64,000 nucleotides of DNA. Origin: UBA2396 sp038042175. GTDB taxonomy: Bacteria; Planctomycetota; Phycisphaerae; Phycisphaerales; UBA1924. A model generated the notes under the pieces. It saw only the letters and a program-made list of their open reading frames with translations, was not told where the DNA came from and ran no database searches. This document shows positions 50,403-58,663 of the stretch, one piece after another; the first letter of the stretch is position 1, and every line of letters starts with the position of its first letter. The stretch spans positions 18,166-82,165 of the forward strand of contig CAYHQQ010000011.1 in NCBI GenBank assembly GCA_964358855.1, given 5' to 3'. Position numbers and translations under genes: made by a program.

Positions 50403-51575
50403 TTAGCCGTTCCACTTCCGGGGGGATTCGCCCGTGTAGAGGCTCAGGGGGCGGATGATGCGGTTGTTGGCGTGCTGTTCCATGATGTGGGCACACCAGC
50501 CGCTCACACGGGAGGCCACGAAGATCGGGGTGTACTGGGGCACTGGGATGCCCATCGTGAAGTACGTCATGCCGCAGGGGAAATCGACGTTGGGGTGGAT
50601 CTTCTTGTCGCGGAGCATGATCGCCTCGACCTCGTCGCCGATCTCAAACCAGCGGAGGAAATCCTTGCCCTTGGCGGTCGCGAGTGTGCGGCCCAGCTTG
50701 TTGAGGATCGGAGCCCGGTGGTCGCCGTTCTTGTAGACGCGGTGCCCGAAGCCCATGAGCTTGCGCTTGGTGACGAAGGCGTTCTGCATGAAGTCGTTGA
50801 CCGAGCCCTTGCCGGCCTCGACGTAGGTGCGGATTTCTTTGAGCATTTCCATGGCGGCCTCGTTGGCCCCGCCGTGGAGCGGGCCCTTGAGGGCCGCGAT
50901 GCCACCGGCGACCGCCCCGTGCATGTCGCTGAGCGTGCCGGCGATCACGCGGGACGCAAAGGTCGAGGCGTTGAAGTCGTGTTCGGCGTACAGGATCAGC
51001 GAGACATCGACGACGTGGGCCATCTGGTCGGTGGGCTTCTCGCCCGACATGAGGTAGAGCAGGTTGGCCGCGTGGGAGAGCTTGGCATCGCCGCCGGTCG
51101 CCTGGGCGACGATCGCCCGCCCGTCGATGACGTTCTGCATATGCCCGATGATGGTGGGGACCTTGGCGAGCAGCCGCTTGGACTTGCGGAGGTTCGCGTC
51201 GGCCGAAACGCTCTGGGCGTCCTTGTCCAGGTGCCCCAGAATGCTCACAGCCGTCCGCAGCACATCCATGGGGACCGCCGAACCAGCCTTGAGCCAAGGG
51301 CCTGACGCCTTGAGGAAGTCGACGACAGGAGTGGGGAGGGCTCGCTCGGAAACCAGCTCGGCGGTGAACGCCGCGAGCTCGGCAGCGGTGGGCTTGTGCC
51401 CGATCAGGAGGACGTGGGCGACTTCTTCGAAAGTCGCATTGGCGGCCAGGTCGTGGATCTCATACCCGCGGTACCAGAGGCCACCCTGCTCGATCGAACA
51501 AATGGAGGTCTCGCCGGCGATGATGCCCTCGAGTCCCTTGGCGAAATTGGCGGCGGCGGCGGTCTGATCGGCCAT
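50403..51575 (-). CDS. gltA: Citrate synthase
   Basis: 390 residues from ATG 51575. GLEGIIAGETSICSIEQGGLWYRGYEI at the start (quoted by GGLWYRGYEI), active-site His in LILYAEHDFNASTF, GPLHGGANEAAMEML, GFGHRVYKNGDHRA, and the catalytic Asp near the end in NVDFPCGMTYFTMGI; the C-terminal VSGWCAHIMEQHANNRIIRP is typical. Joins acetyl-CoA and oxaloacetate. The length of 390 and the motif set fit the short citrate/2-methylcitrate synthase type; which one cannot be settled here. Confidence 0.92.
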   Translation of the reverse strand: MADQTAAAANFAKGLEGIIAGETSICSIEQGGLWYRGYEIHDLAANATFEEVAHVLLIGHKPTAAELAAFTAELVSERALPTPVVDFLKASGPWLKAGSAVPMDVLRTAVSILGHLDKDAQSVSADANLRKSKRLLAKVPTIIGHMQNVIDGRAIVAQATGGDAKLSHAANLLYLMSGEKPTDQMAHVVDVSLILYAEHDFNASTFASRVIAGTLSDMHGAVAGGIAALKGPLHGGANEAAMEMLKEIRTYVEAGKGSVNDFMQNAFVTKRKLMGFGHRVYKNGDHRAPILNKLGRTLATAKGKDFLRWFEIGDEVEAIMLRDKKIHPNVDFPCGMTYFTMGIPVPQYTPIFVASRVSGWCAHIMEQHANNRIIRPLSLYTGESPRKWNG

Positions 51576-51625
51576 GTCGGTTTCCTTGTGTTGCCCGGAA
51601 GCGGTTTGCGGCCACTATAGGTCGC

Positions 51626-51682
51626 GTGCTGCGTGCTCAGTGCTGCGTGCTGCGGAAATGACGCAGCACCCAGCACGTTGCG
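51626..51682. repeat. Short GTGCTGCGTGCT direct/inverted repeat
   Basis: Between the citrate synthase start and the methyltransferase stop: GTGCTGCGTGCTCAGTGCTG followed by more of the same and an inverted part ending CGCAGCACCCAGCACG. It could form a hairpin. A look-alike fragment TACTGAGTGCTGAG sits near 44840. Confidence 0.5.
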
Positions 51683-51721
51683 TTTGTGCTCCCCGCCTTG
51701 CGTCAGTCTTTCAGGTCGGTC

Positions 51722-52504
51722 TCACTTTCGAGCCGCAATGTACACGACCCAATCCTCATCGAGCCCCTCCCCGGGCCCAACGGGCCGCACGTAGAGCCGC
51801 CCGTCACCGTCGATGGCATCGCCCAGCCGGTCATAGACCTCGACCTTGGCGAATCCGGCCTCGTGCATCACGTCGGTGAGCTCGGGGATCGACCAAAGCC
51901 GCCAGTGGTAGACAAAGGCGTCGCGATGAATCTCCGCCCGTGCCTGGCCCTTGCGGGTGACGCGGAAGCTCAGCGTGTCGGTGACCAGACCCGAAATTGG
52001 ATCGGCCTCGACTTGGCGCCATGTGTACTCGACACGCTCGCCGGTGGAGGCCCTGAAGGTACGGCGAGTAGCGGTGGGGGAGGTGAAGGCGCTGCGGCCG
52101 CCGTACATGTCGCAGACGAAGATTCCGCGAGGATTGAGAGATGACTTGGCCGTACGGAGATACGCGACCAGTTCCTCGCGCGTGTGCCAATACCCGATCG
52201 GGAAATTCGTGGCCGAGATGATGTCGGCCTTGGCCTTGCACCGGGCGGCGTCGGAGGCGATCGTCCGTACGCCGGGGCCTTTTGCCTTTTTCAACACCCT
52301 CGCGTCGTTGTCGACGGCGATGGCTCGCCGCTTCGGTCCGGCTGTCGCCCAGTAGCGAGCCACCGCCCCCGACCCGCAGAAATCCTCGCGGAGTGTGAGT
52401 GGGGGCCTTGGAGACTTTCGCGTGCCCCCATGCACGGCGGCCAGAAATCTCGTCAGCCGCGGCGGGTCGGTCACACAGAGTTCGTAGAGCTGATAGCGAT
52501 CCAT
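51722..52504 (-). CDS. SAM-dependent methyltransferase
   Basis: 260 residues from ATG 52504. LREDFCGSGAVARYWATAGPKRRAIAVDND (quoted by DFCGSGAVAR and AIAVDND) is the SAM-binding loop and acidic end of strand 2; ISATNFPIGYWHTREELVAYL and GIFVCDMYGG form strand 4-5. The C-terminal WRLWSIPELTDVMHEAGFAKVEVYD is the usual class I ending. Substrate unknown. Divergent from the GNAT gene with 21 bases between the start codons. Confidence 0.82.
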   Translation of the reverse strand: MDRYQLYELCVTDPPRLTRFLAAVHGGTRKSPRPPLTLREDFCGSGAVARYWATAGPKRRAIAVDNDARVLKKAKGPGVRTIASDAARCKAKADIISATNFPIGYWHTREELVAYLRTAKSSLNPRGIFVCDMYGGRSAFTSPTATRRTFRASTGERVEYTWRQVEADPISGLVTDTLSFRVTRKGQARAEIHRDAFVYHWRLWSIPELTDVMHEAGFAKVEVYDRLGDAIDGDGRLYVRPVGPGEGLDEDWVVYIAARK

Positions 52505-52525
52505 CACCGATGGTACGATTCGCCG

Positions 52526-53038
52526 ATGTCGACCGGCTCGCCCCCTTTCACCATCCTGTCCGCCGCATTCCCAGCCGATCTGGCGGCGGTGGTCGAGCTC
52601 TTTCGTGCGTACGCAACTTCGCTCCCCTTCTCGCTGGAGTACCAGGGATTCGACAAAGAGGTCGCGACGCTCCCAGGCAAGTACGCCAGGCCGGGCGGCG
52701 AGGTGCTCATCGCGTGGATGGGCAAACAGCCCGTTGGCTGCGTCGCTCTTCGCCCCCTTCCCCCACACGCCGGCGAACTCGAGCCCAAGGGCGGCTTCTG
52801 CGAGATGAAGCGATTCTTCGTCTCCCCAGCCGCCAGAGGGCAAGGTGTCGGCAAGGCCCTGGCCCAGGCGATCATCGACGTTGCCAAGGCCGCCGGCTAT
52901 GGCATCATGCGCCTGGACACCTCTGCCGACATGCACCCGGCCCAGCACGTCTACGAGGCGGTCGGCTTCAAACTCGCCCCCCGCTACAACGACGACCCCG
53001 ACCCGACGACGGTGTACTACGAGCGATCACTGGCCTGA
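52526..53038 (+). CDS. GNAT-family N-acetyltransferase
   Basis: 170 residues from ATG 52526. Acetyl-CoA-binding motif A in EMKRFFVSPAARGQGVGKALAQAII (quoted as VSPAARGQGVGKALA) and motif B in MHPAQHVYEAVGFKLAPRYN. Transfers an acetyl group to an amine; the substrate is not evident. The 5' end lies close to the divergent methyltransferase, so they may share a promoter. Confidence 0.88.
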   Translation: MSTGSPPFTILSAAFPADLAAVVELFRAYATSLPFSLEYQGFDKEVATLPGKYARPGGEVLIAWMGKQPVGCVALRPLPPHAGELEPKGGFCEMKRFFVSPAARGQGVGKALAQAIIDVAKAAGYGIMRLDTSADMHPAQHVYEAVGFKLAPRYNDDPDPTTVYYERSLA

Positions 53039-53136
53039 GACGCTCTTTGGGTCCGAGAAACTTCCGCCCTGCCCCCTCCGAAAGCCTCGCCAAAAGGGAA
53101 CGTTGGCGGTATGCTGCCGACCTGAGGAGTATGACC

Positions 53137-54723
53137 ATGAAGCGGACCAGTCGCGTGCTTGCGTTCCTGATCATGTTGTGCCTTGCCGGCGTTGCAAGGC
53201 CGTGCTTGGCTCAGACGAGCAGCTCGATCACGTATCAAGGAGCGCTCGCCGCGGCCGGAACAGCGCTCGACGGCACCGCCGACCTGCGGTTCCGCCTCTA
53301 CGCCGGCGCAACCGGCGGCACGCAACTGGGCCAAGAGCTCGCCGCCTCGGGCATGACCGTGACCAAGGGTCTGTTCACCGTGTCCCTCGACTTCGGGCAG
53401 GCATTCAACGCCGGTCAGCCGCGGTGGCTTGAGATCGATGTCCGCTCACCCGCCGGCAGTGGTTCATTCACAACACTCGCGCCCCGCCAACACTTGAGCG
53501 CCGCCCCCCTGGCGCAAGGCATCGTCGGCATTCCAATCACCTTCTCCCCGGTGCTCGACCAAGACCAAGCCGGAACTTTCAACGACGGGTTCATCGTCGA
53601 AAACTACCAACCTTGCTGGCAGTCGTTCACCGCCGGCAAGAGTGGTGTCCTCGATCGAATGGAGGTCTACCAGGCTGCCTTTTACGGCGCCCTCACGGCC
53701 ACGTTGCACTCCGGGCTAGGCCTTTCCGGCCCCATTCTTGAGACGGTTGTCGTTGCGAATCCCGCCGACGTGACCGCCATCCACTTTTCGAGCGTCACTG
53801 TGAACGCGGGGTCGATCTACACGATTGAATTCCGCGGTTACGTCGGATTGATGACCGTCAGTGCGAGCATTCCTGGAGCCGTTGGACACGCCGATACCAA
53901 CACGGTGAACTGGTGGTTTAGGACCTACGTCGATTCGAGTGCCCACATTGACGCGACCGTGACCACCGCGGCCAGTGTTGCCTGGTCCGGCGTCACGGGC
54001 GTGCCTGCAAACGTGAGTGGGGCGTTCTCGCCCTGGTCGCCCAGCGGCGCCGGCATCGGCTACAACGGCGATGTCGGAATCGGCAGCACCCCGCCGCAGT
54101 CCAGGCTCCATGTCTCGGGCGGCAACATTCAGCTCGACACGAACCAGAACCTGCAGTTTGGGGGAAGCAGCGAGAACGGCGACCTGCTCTCCCTTTACCG
54201 TTGGAACTATGCCGGCGGCCAGTCGGTCCTCTCGCTCAACCTGGGAAACCCCGCCAACGGAAACGACGCCTTCCTCATCCAGAGCTCGAGCGGCACGACC
54301 CTCTTCCAGTTCAACACCCAGTCCGGCGGCCAGGCGCTCAAGAGCGGCGGCGGATCGTGGGGTGTCCTCTCCGACGCCCGCGCCAAGCACGACATCAAGC
54401 CGCTCGATGGCTCGCTCGATCGCCTCTTGAAGCTCAAGGGCCGCAGCTACTACTACAACGACCCCACGGCCCTGGGTGCCGGCGAAGGACTCCGCACGGG
54501 CTTTGTCGCTCAGGAGGCCGAGCAGGTCTTCCCCGAGTGGATCGCCGAGAGTGGGGGCCTCAAGACCATCAACGTCACCGGCTTTGAGGCCCTGACCGTT
54601 GAGGCCCTCCGCGACCTGCGGAGTGAGACGGACAAGCAGATCGACCAACTCAAGGCGGAGAATGCGGAGCTCAAGGCGAGGCTGGATCGGCTGGAGGCGG
54701 CGATGCTGAAGGCGGCGAAGTAG
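53137..54723 (+). CDS. Exported protein with C-terminal S74 intramolecular chaperone domain
   Basis: 528 residues from ATG 53137 (GAGGAG 7 bases upstream; ATG 53131 is too close to it). Signal peptide about 1-25 (LCLAGVARPCLA). A first domain (about 28-130) has GTADLRFRLYAGATGGTQLG and ALAPLAQGI-like pieces common in planctomycete surface proteins; a middle strand-rich part follows; residues about 400-528 show the peptidase S74 domain: SDARAKHDIKPLDGSLDRLL, GRSYYYND, RTGFVAQEAEQVFPEW, then a coiled coil with Leu heptads. S74 domains trimerise beta-helical fibres and self-cleave, first known from phage tail fibres. Here it is probably cell-surface. Confidence 0.8.
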   Translation: MKRTSRVLAFLIMLCLAGVARPCLAQTSSSITYQGALAAAGTALDGTADLRFRLYAGATGGTQLGQELAASGMTVTKGLFTVSLDFGQAFNAGQPRWLEIDVRSPAGSGSFTTLAPRQHLSAAPLAQGIVGIPITFSPVLDQDQAGTFNDGFIVENYQPCWQSFTAGKSGVLDRMEVYQAAFYGALTATLHSGLGLSGPILETVVVANPADVTAIHFSSVTVNAGSIYTIEFRGYVGLMTVSASIPGAVGHADTNTVNWWFRTYVDSSAHIDATVTTAASVAWSGVTGVPANVSGAFSPWSPSGAGIGYNGDVGIGSTPPQSRLHVSGGNIQLDTNQNLQFGGSSENGDLLSLYRWNYAGGQSVLSLNLGNPANGNDAFLIQSSSGTTLFQFNTQSGGQALKSGGGSWGVLSDARAKHDIKPLDGSLDRLLKLKGRSYYYNDPTALGAGEGLRTGFVAQEAEQVFPEWIAESGGLKTINVTGFEALTVEALRDLRSETDKQIDQLKAENAELKARLDRLEAAMLKAAK

Positions 54724-54742
54724 TTGAAACTCTGGAGGGTTC

Positions 54743-55213
54743 ATGGAGCCGATCTATTTCTCCGAAATGTTCCTAGCTTCGGAGGGAAAGAGCTTTGAGT
54801 ACAAGGGGCGACTGGTCTCCATCGCGGGCGAGATGCCAGTCAACGACGGAGATCGCCTGTGGGTCCAGATCGAACGGATCGGAAGCCCGATTCTGCAAGG
54901 GATTCACATCATGTCCCGGCCCAAAGGCGTGATTGAATGCAACGGTGTTCGATCGAAGCCTGGAAAGCCCTTTGGCTTATGGGCTGACACGATGCCGCCG
55001 GGCGGAATCGAGGTCAAGATGGTGAAGGGATGCACTACAATTCGTGCTCTCGGCACAAGCGATCGAGACCGAGTGACGGAATGGGGGGTCATGAACCACG
55101 GCAGGGCAGTTGTGGTCGAGACGATCGAGAACGGGTTCCGGTGCTACTGCAGTGACTGCGAACCCGACGACGACCTCGACGACCTAGTGTTCACGGTGAC
55201 AAAGCTCTGCTAA
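54743..55213 (+). CDS. Hypothetical protein
   Basis: 156 residues from ATG 54743, 19 bases after the S74 protein, with GGAGG upstream. No signal peptide or membrane segment. Mixed composition with strands (FEYKGRLVSIAGEMPVNDGD, LWVQIERIG) and a Cys cluster near the end: CTTIRAL, GFRCYCSDCEPDDDLDD, ending TKLC. The CYCSDC could bind a metal. No family recognised. It is less GC-rich than its neighbours. Confidence 0.6.
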   Translation: MEPIYFSEMFLASEGKSFEYKGRLVSIAGEMPVNDGDRLWVQIERIGSPILQGIHIMSRPKGVIECNGVRSKPGKPFGLWADTMPPGGIEVKMVKGCTTIRALGTSDRDRVTEWGVMNHGRAVVVETIENGFRCYCSDCEPDDDLDDLVFTVTKLC

Positions 55214-55231
55214 CGCCGGGGACTCGAAACT

Positions 55232-56446
55232 ATGAACGTGACGATTCTTGCCTCAGCGGTCGCACTGCTTTCGCTTTTCGCCGCCGAACCACCCAAGCCC
55301 GCTGACCCCGCGTCCAAAATCACCGTCGCCGCCTACTACTTCGGCAACTACCACCCGGGCGATTCCCGAAACGTCAAGACCAAGGGCAAGGACTGGTCGG
55401 AGTGGGAGCTTGTGAAGGCCGCCAAGCCGCGATTTCCCGGGCATCACCAGCCCAACGTGCCCTTGTGGGGCTACCTCGACGAGTCGGACCCCAAGGTGAT
55501 GGCCCAGAAGATCGACGCCGCCGCCGACCACGGAGTCGACGCGTTCATCTTCGACTGGTACTCCTACGACGACGGCCCGTTCCTCGAGAAGCCCATCGAG
55601 CAGGGCTTTCTCAAAGCGTCCAACAACAACCGAATCAAATTCGCCTTCATGTGGGCCAACCACGACTGGCAGGAGCTTCACCCGTACAAAAAGGGCACGC
55701 CCCAGCCTGTGCTGTATCCGGGGCGTGTGACTCCCAAGACGTTTGAGAAGATTTGCGACAGCCTGATCAAGGACACGTTCTCGCACCCGTCATACTGGAA
55801 GATCGATGGCAAGCCGTATTTCTCGTTCTACGACCTCACCAAGCTGCTCGACAGCTTCGGCTCGGTGAAGGAAACCCGGGCGGCCCTCGACGCGTTCCGT
55901 GCAAAGGCGGTGGCCGCGGGGTTGCCGGGGCTGCACCTCAACGCCGTGGCGTGGGGCCAGCCGATCTTGCCGGCGGAGAAGGTGCCCGTGGATTCGGCCG
56001 CCCTGGTGCGCGACCTTGGGTTCGATTCGGTGACGTCGTACGTGTGGATCCACCACGCGGGCATGCCCAGGCAGCAGACCGACTACAACGAAGTCCGCGA
56101 CACGTACTTCAGGTACTGGGACGAGGCCCAGAAGAAGTTCGGCGTGCCGTACTGCCCCAACGTGACGATGGGCTGGGACTCCAGCCCCCGGTGCAACCAG
56201 AGCGACACGTTCGACGCGTCGGGCTACCCGTTCACCAACACCATCAGCGGCAACACCCCCGAGCGATTCCGCACCGCCCTGGAAATGACGAGAGATCGCC
56301 TGCTCGCCGACCCCAAGGGGCCTCACATCCTCAACATCAACTGCTGGAACGAATGGACCGAGGGGAGCTATCTTGAGCCCGACATTGTAAATGGGTTCAA
56401 ATACCTCGAGGCAGTTCGAGATATCTTCGCGCCAAAGTCGAAGTAG
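55232..56446 (+). CDS. GH99-like/WbsX-domain glycosyl hydrolase family protein
   Basis: 404 residues from ATG 55232. Signal peptide about 1-18. The WbsX-type GH99-like fold is shown by VAAYYFGNYHPGDSRN, FPGHHQPNVPLWGYLDESDP, HGVDAFIFDWYSYDDGPFLE, FMWANHDW and NINCWNEWTEGSYLEPD near the C-terminus. Such proteins occur in polysaccharide-related loci; the enzyme activity of the domain is poorly known. 18 bases after the hypothetical protein, so possibly cotranscribed. Confidence 0.85.
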   Translation: MNVTILASAVALLSLFAAEPPKPADPASKITVAAYYFGNYHPGDSRNVKTKGKDWSEWELVKAAKPRFPGHHQPNVPLWGYLDESDPKVMAQKIDAAADHGVDAFIFDWYSYDDGPFLEKPIEQGFLKASNNNRIKFAFMWANHDWQELHPYKKGTPQPVLYPGRVTPKTFEKICDSLIKDTFSHPSYWKIDGKPYFSFYDLTKLLDSFGSVKETRAALDAFRAKAVAAGLPGLHLNAVAWGQPILPAEKVPVDSAALVRDLGFDSVTSYVWIHHAGMPRQQTDYNEVRDTYFRYWDEAQKKFGVPYCPNVTMGWDSSPRCNQSDTFDASGYPFTNTISGNTPERFRTALEMTRDRLLADPKGPHILNINCWNEWTEGSYLEPDIVNGFKYLEAVRDIFAPKSK

Positions 56447-57063
56447 CGGGGGAGGGGCGGCACAGAGGAAACTTCCTCGACGTTGCGCCGCAGGTAGACA
56501 CCCCAAAGACCTGGCGTCTCGCGTCCGCCGCACGCCGAGTTCGCGAGCGTGCGGTAGAGTCCGACATGACAAAACAACCACTCAATCCGTCGGCCAAGGG
56601 ACCCAACTCGGCTGACGATTGTGGGAGCGACCCCGCCGTCCGCCGGCCGGACGCGGCAACGCGGACTTCGCCCATTCTCCTCGCGTTCGTCCGCGAGTGG
56701 ATGGAGAACTCAGCCCAGGCTCGGGCCATGGCCAGAGTGCGGGGCACCCAGGTGAACCCACCGATCACCCAGATCGGCCTCGACAACAGAACTCGCGCGG
56801 CCTGACGATTCGCCCGACGCCTGCATCGTGAGGTATCGTGCCACTCATGTCGCCCACCCTTGCTCCCGAATACCAGCACCTTCGCAGCGACATGAGTGCG
56901 CCTTTCGTTTGCGAGGCGACCCACTTCTCTCCCCACGCCAATTCCCCGCCTCGATTCGCAGGTCGTGGGAAACGACAACGCTTAGTCACTTAACATAACC
57001 ATTGTTCTCGGACGTTATAGATGAAGTTCGGGCTTGCAGGGGGTACTGATAGACTCCCGCCCA
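56447..57063. other. Long intergenic region with a doubtful small frame
   Basis: 617 bases before hutH. A frame 56566-56805 (79 residues, RAMARVRGTQVNPPITQIGL) is the only one I would consider, and it has neither ribosome site nor family. The last 90 bases are AT-richer (ACTTAACATAACC, then GGACGTTATAG) and should hold the hutH promoter. Nothing else supported. Confidence 0.4.
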
Positions 57064-58569
57064 ATGCCCCAAGTCACTCTCGACACACTCCCTCTCAACG
57101 TTGCCGACGTCCTGGCCGTCGCCCGCGCGCAGGCCAAGGTCTCCATCGCACCAAAGTCCGCTCAGGCCATGGCCTCCGCTCGCAAGGGTGTTGATGCCGC
57201 ACTTCGCGATGGCCTGGCCCACTATGGGCTCAACACCGGCTTTGGATCCCTCGCCCGCACTCGGATCGCCGGCGATCAGCTGCGGGCGTTGCAGCGGAAT
57301 CTCGTGAGGTCCCACGCCGCGGGAGTCGGTGAACCATTGGCGACCGAGGTCGTGCGGGGGACGATGCTGATTCTGGCCGCGTCGCTCTGCCGCGGGCTTT
57401 CGGGCGTGCGGCCCGTGGTCGTGCAGACCATCGTCGCCTTCCTCAATGCCGGCCTGACGCCCGTCGTGCCCGAGGTCGGCTCGGTCGGGGCTTCGGGCGA
57501 CCTCGCCCCGCTTGCTCACATCGCCCTGGCCCTCATCGGCGATGGAGAGGTCTTCGTTGGCGATTCACGCAAGCCGATCAGTGCGGCAAAGGCTTTGGCC
57601 GGGGCAAAGATTGAATCTCTCGTGCTCGAAGCCAAGGAGGGCCTGGCGCTCATCAATGGCACGCACCTCATGGCCGCCCGGGCCGCCCTGGCGATGGCCG
57701 ACTTCGACGCCCTCTTCACCGCCGCCCTCGCCGCGGCCGCCATGTCCATCGACGCCTGCCGGGCCACCGACGCCTTTCTCGACCCGCGAGCCGCGGCCGC
57801 CCGCAACCACCCCGGCGTGGCCTTCGTCGCCAGCAGCATCCGCACGCTGCTCAAGGGGAGCACCATCATCCCAAGCCACCGCGAGGACGATCCCCGCGTG
57901 CAGGACCCCTACTCGCTGCGGTGCATGCCCCAGGTGCTGGGTGCGGCCCACGACGCCGCGGAGTTCGTGCGGGCCTCGGTCGCCTTTGAACTCGGGGCCG
58001 TCACCGACAATCCGCTGGTGATGAAGAACGGCGATCTGGTCTCCGCCGGCAACTTCCACGGCATGCCCATCGCGATCCCGCTCGACACGCTCGCCATCGC
58101 CGTCGCCCACGTCGCGGGCATCAGCGAGCGTCGCACGTTCCTTTTGCTCGCCGCCGCCGACCCCGAGGCGCACCTGCGTCCTTATCTCTCGCCCCACCCC
58201 GGTGTCTGCAGCGGGCTGATGATCGCCCAGTACACGGCGGCCGCCTGCTGCAACGAGATCATCGGCCTGGCGAATCCTGCCTCAGTCGTGAACCTCTCGA
58301 CGAGCGCGGGGATGGAAGACTACAACAGCTTCGGACCTCGCTCGGCCGCCAAAGTTGCTCGAGCTCTTGAGCTCGCGACCAATGTCGTCGCGATCGAACT
58401 GCTCTGTGCGGCCCAGGCTCTGGAATATCACAGGCCGCTGCGATCGGGGAAGGGTGTCGAGAAGGCCTTTGCGGCGGTCCGGTCCGTGGTCCCCCCACTC
58501 ACCGACGACAGGCCGCCGAGCCCGGATATCGCTGCGATTGCGGGGCTGATTCGCAGCGGGGCGTTCTGA
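57064..58569 (+). CDS. hutH: Histidine ammonia-lyase
   Basis: 501 residues from ATG 57064. The MIO cofactor triad Ala-Ser-Gly is in EVGSVGASGDLAPLAHIAL (quoted as SVGASGDLAP). Other marks: YGLNTGFGSLARTRI, LRNLVRSHAAGVGEPL-like segment, QDPYSLRCMPQVLGAAHD, ELGAVTDNPLV and NLSTSAGMEDYNSFGP. Removes ammonia from histidine to urocanate. No hutU/hutI neighbours in this window; the amidohydrolases elsewhere are not HutI. Confidence 0.94.
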   Translation: MPQVTLDTLPLNVADVLAVARAQAKVSIAPKSAQAMASARKGVDAALRDGLAHYGLNTGFGSLARTRIAGDQLRALQRNLVRSHAAGVGEPLATEVVRGTMLILAASLCRGLSGVRPVVVQTIVAFLNAGLTPVVPEVGSVGASGDLAPLAHIALALIGDGEVFVGDSRKPISAAKALAGAKIESLVLEAKEGLALINGTHLMAARAALAMADFDALFTAALAAAAMSIDACRATDAFLDPRAAAARNHPGVAFVASSIRTLLKGSTIIPSHREDDPRVQDPYSLRCMPQVLGAAHDAAEFVRASVAFELGAVTDNPLVMKNGDLVSAGNFHGMPIAIPLDTLAIAVAHVAGISERRTFLLLAAADPEAHLRPYLSPHPGVCSGLMIAQYTAAACCNEIIGLANPASVVNLSTSAGMEDYNSFGPRSAAKVARALELATNVVAIELLCAAQALEYHRPLRSGKGVEKAFAAVRSVVPPLTDDRPPSPDIAAIAGLIRSGAF

Positions 58570-58584
58570 AGTGAGCGCCGCGAA

Positions 58585-58663
58585 CGAGCCCCGAGCGTCA
58601 GCGAGCGGGTTTCTTCGATCGTTTCGGTGGTCCAACCCACTCGCTCACGCTCAGGGCTCGTTG
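58585..58663. repeat. Inverted pair of the dispersed CTCGCTGACGC repeat between convergent genes
   Basis: GAGCCCCGAGCGTCAGCGAG (around 58586-58605) faces an inverted copy, CACTCGCTCACGCTCAGGGC (58638-58657). It lies at the tail of hutH and the tail of the RNA methyltransferase, where it could act as a two-way transcription stop without a T run. Confidence 0.6.

Noticed and set aside
56765..56989. A 74-residue minus-strand frame before hutH
   Set aside because: No ribosome site, no family, and random-looking composition.
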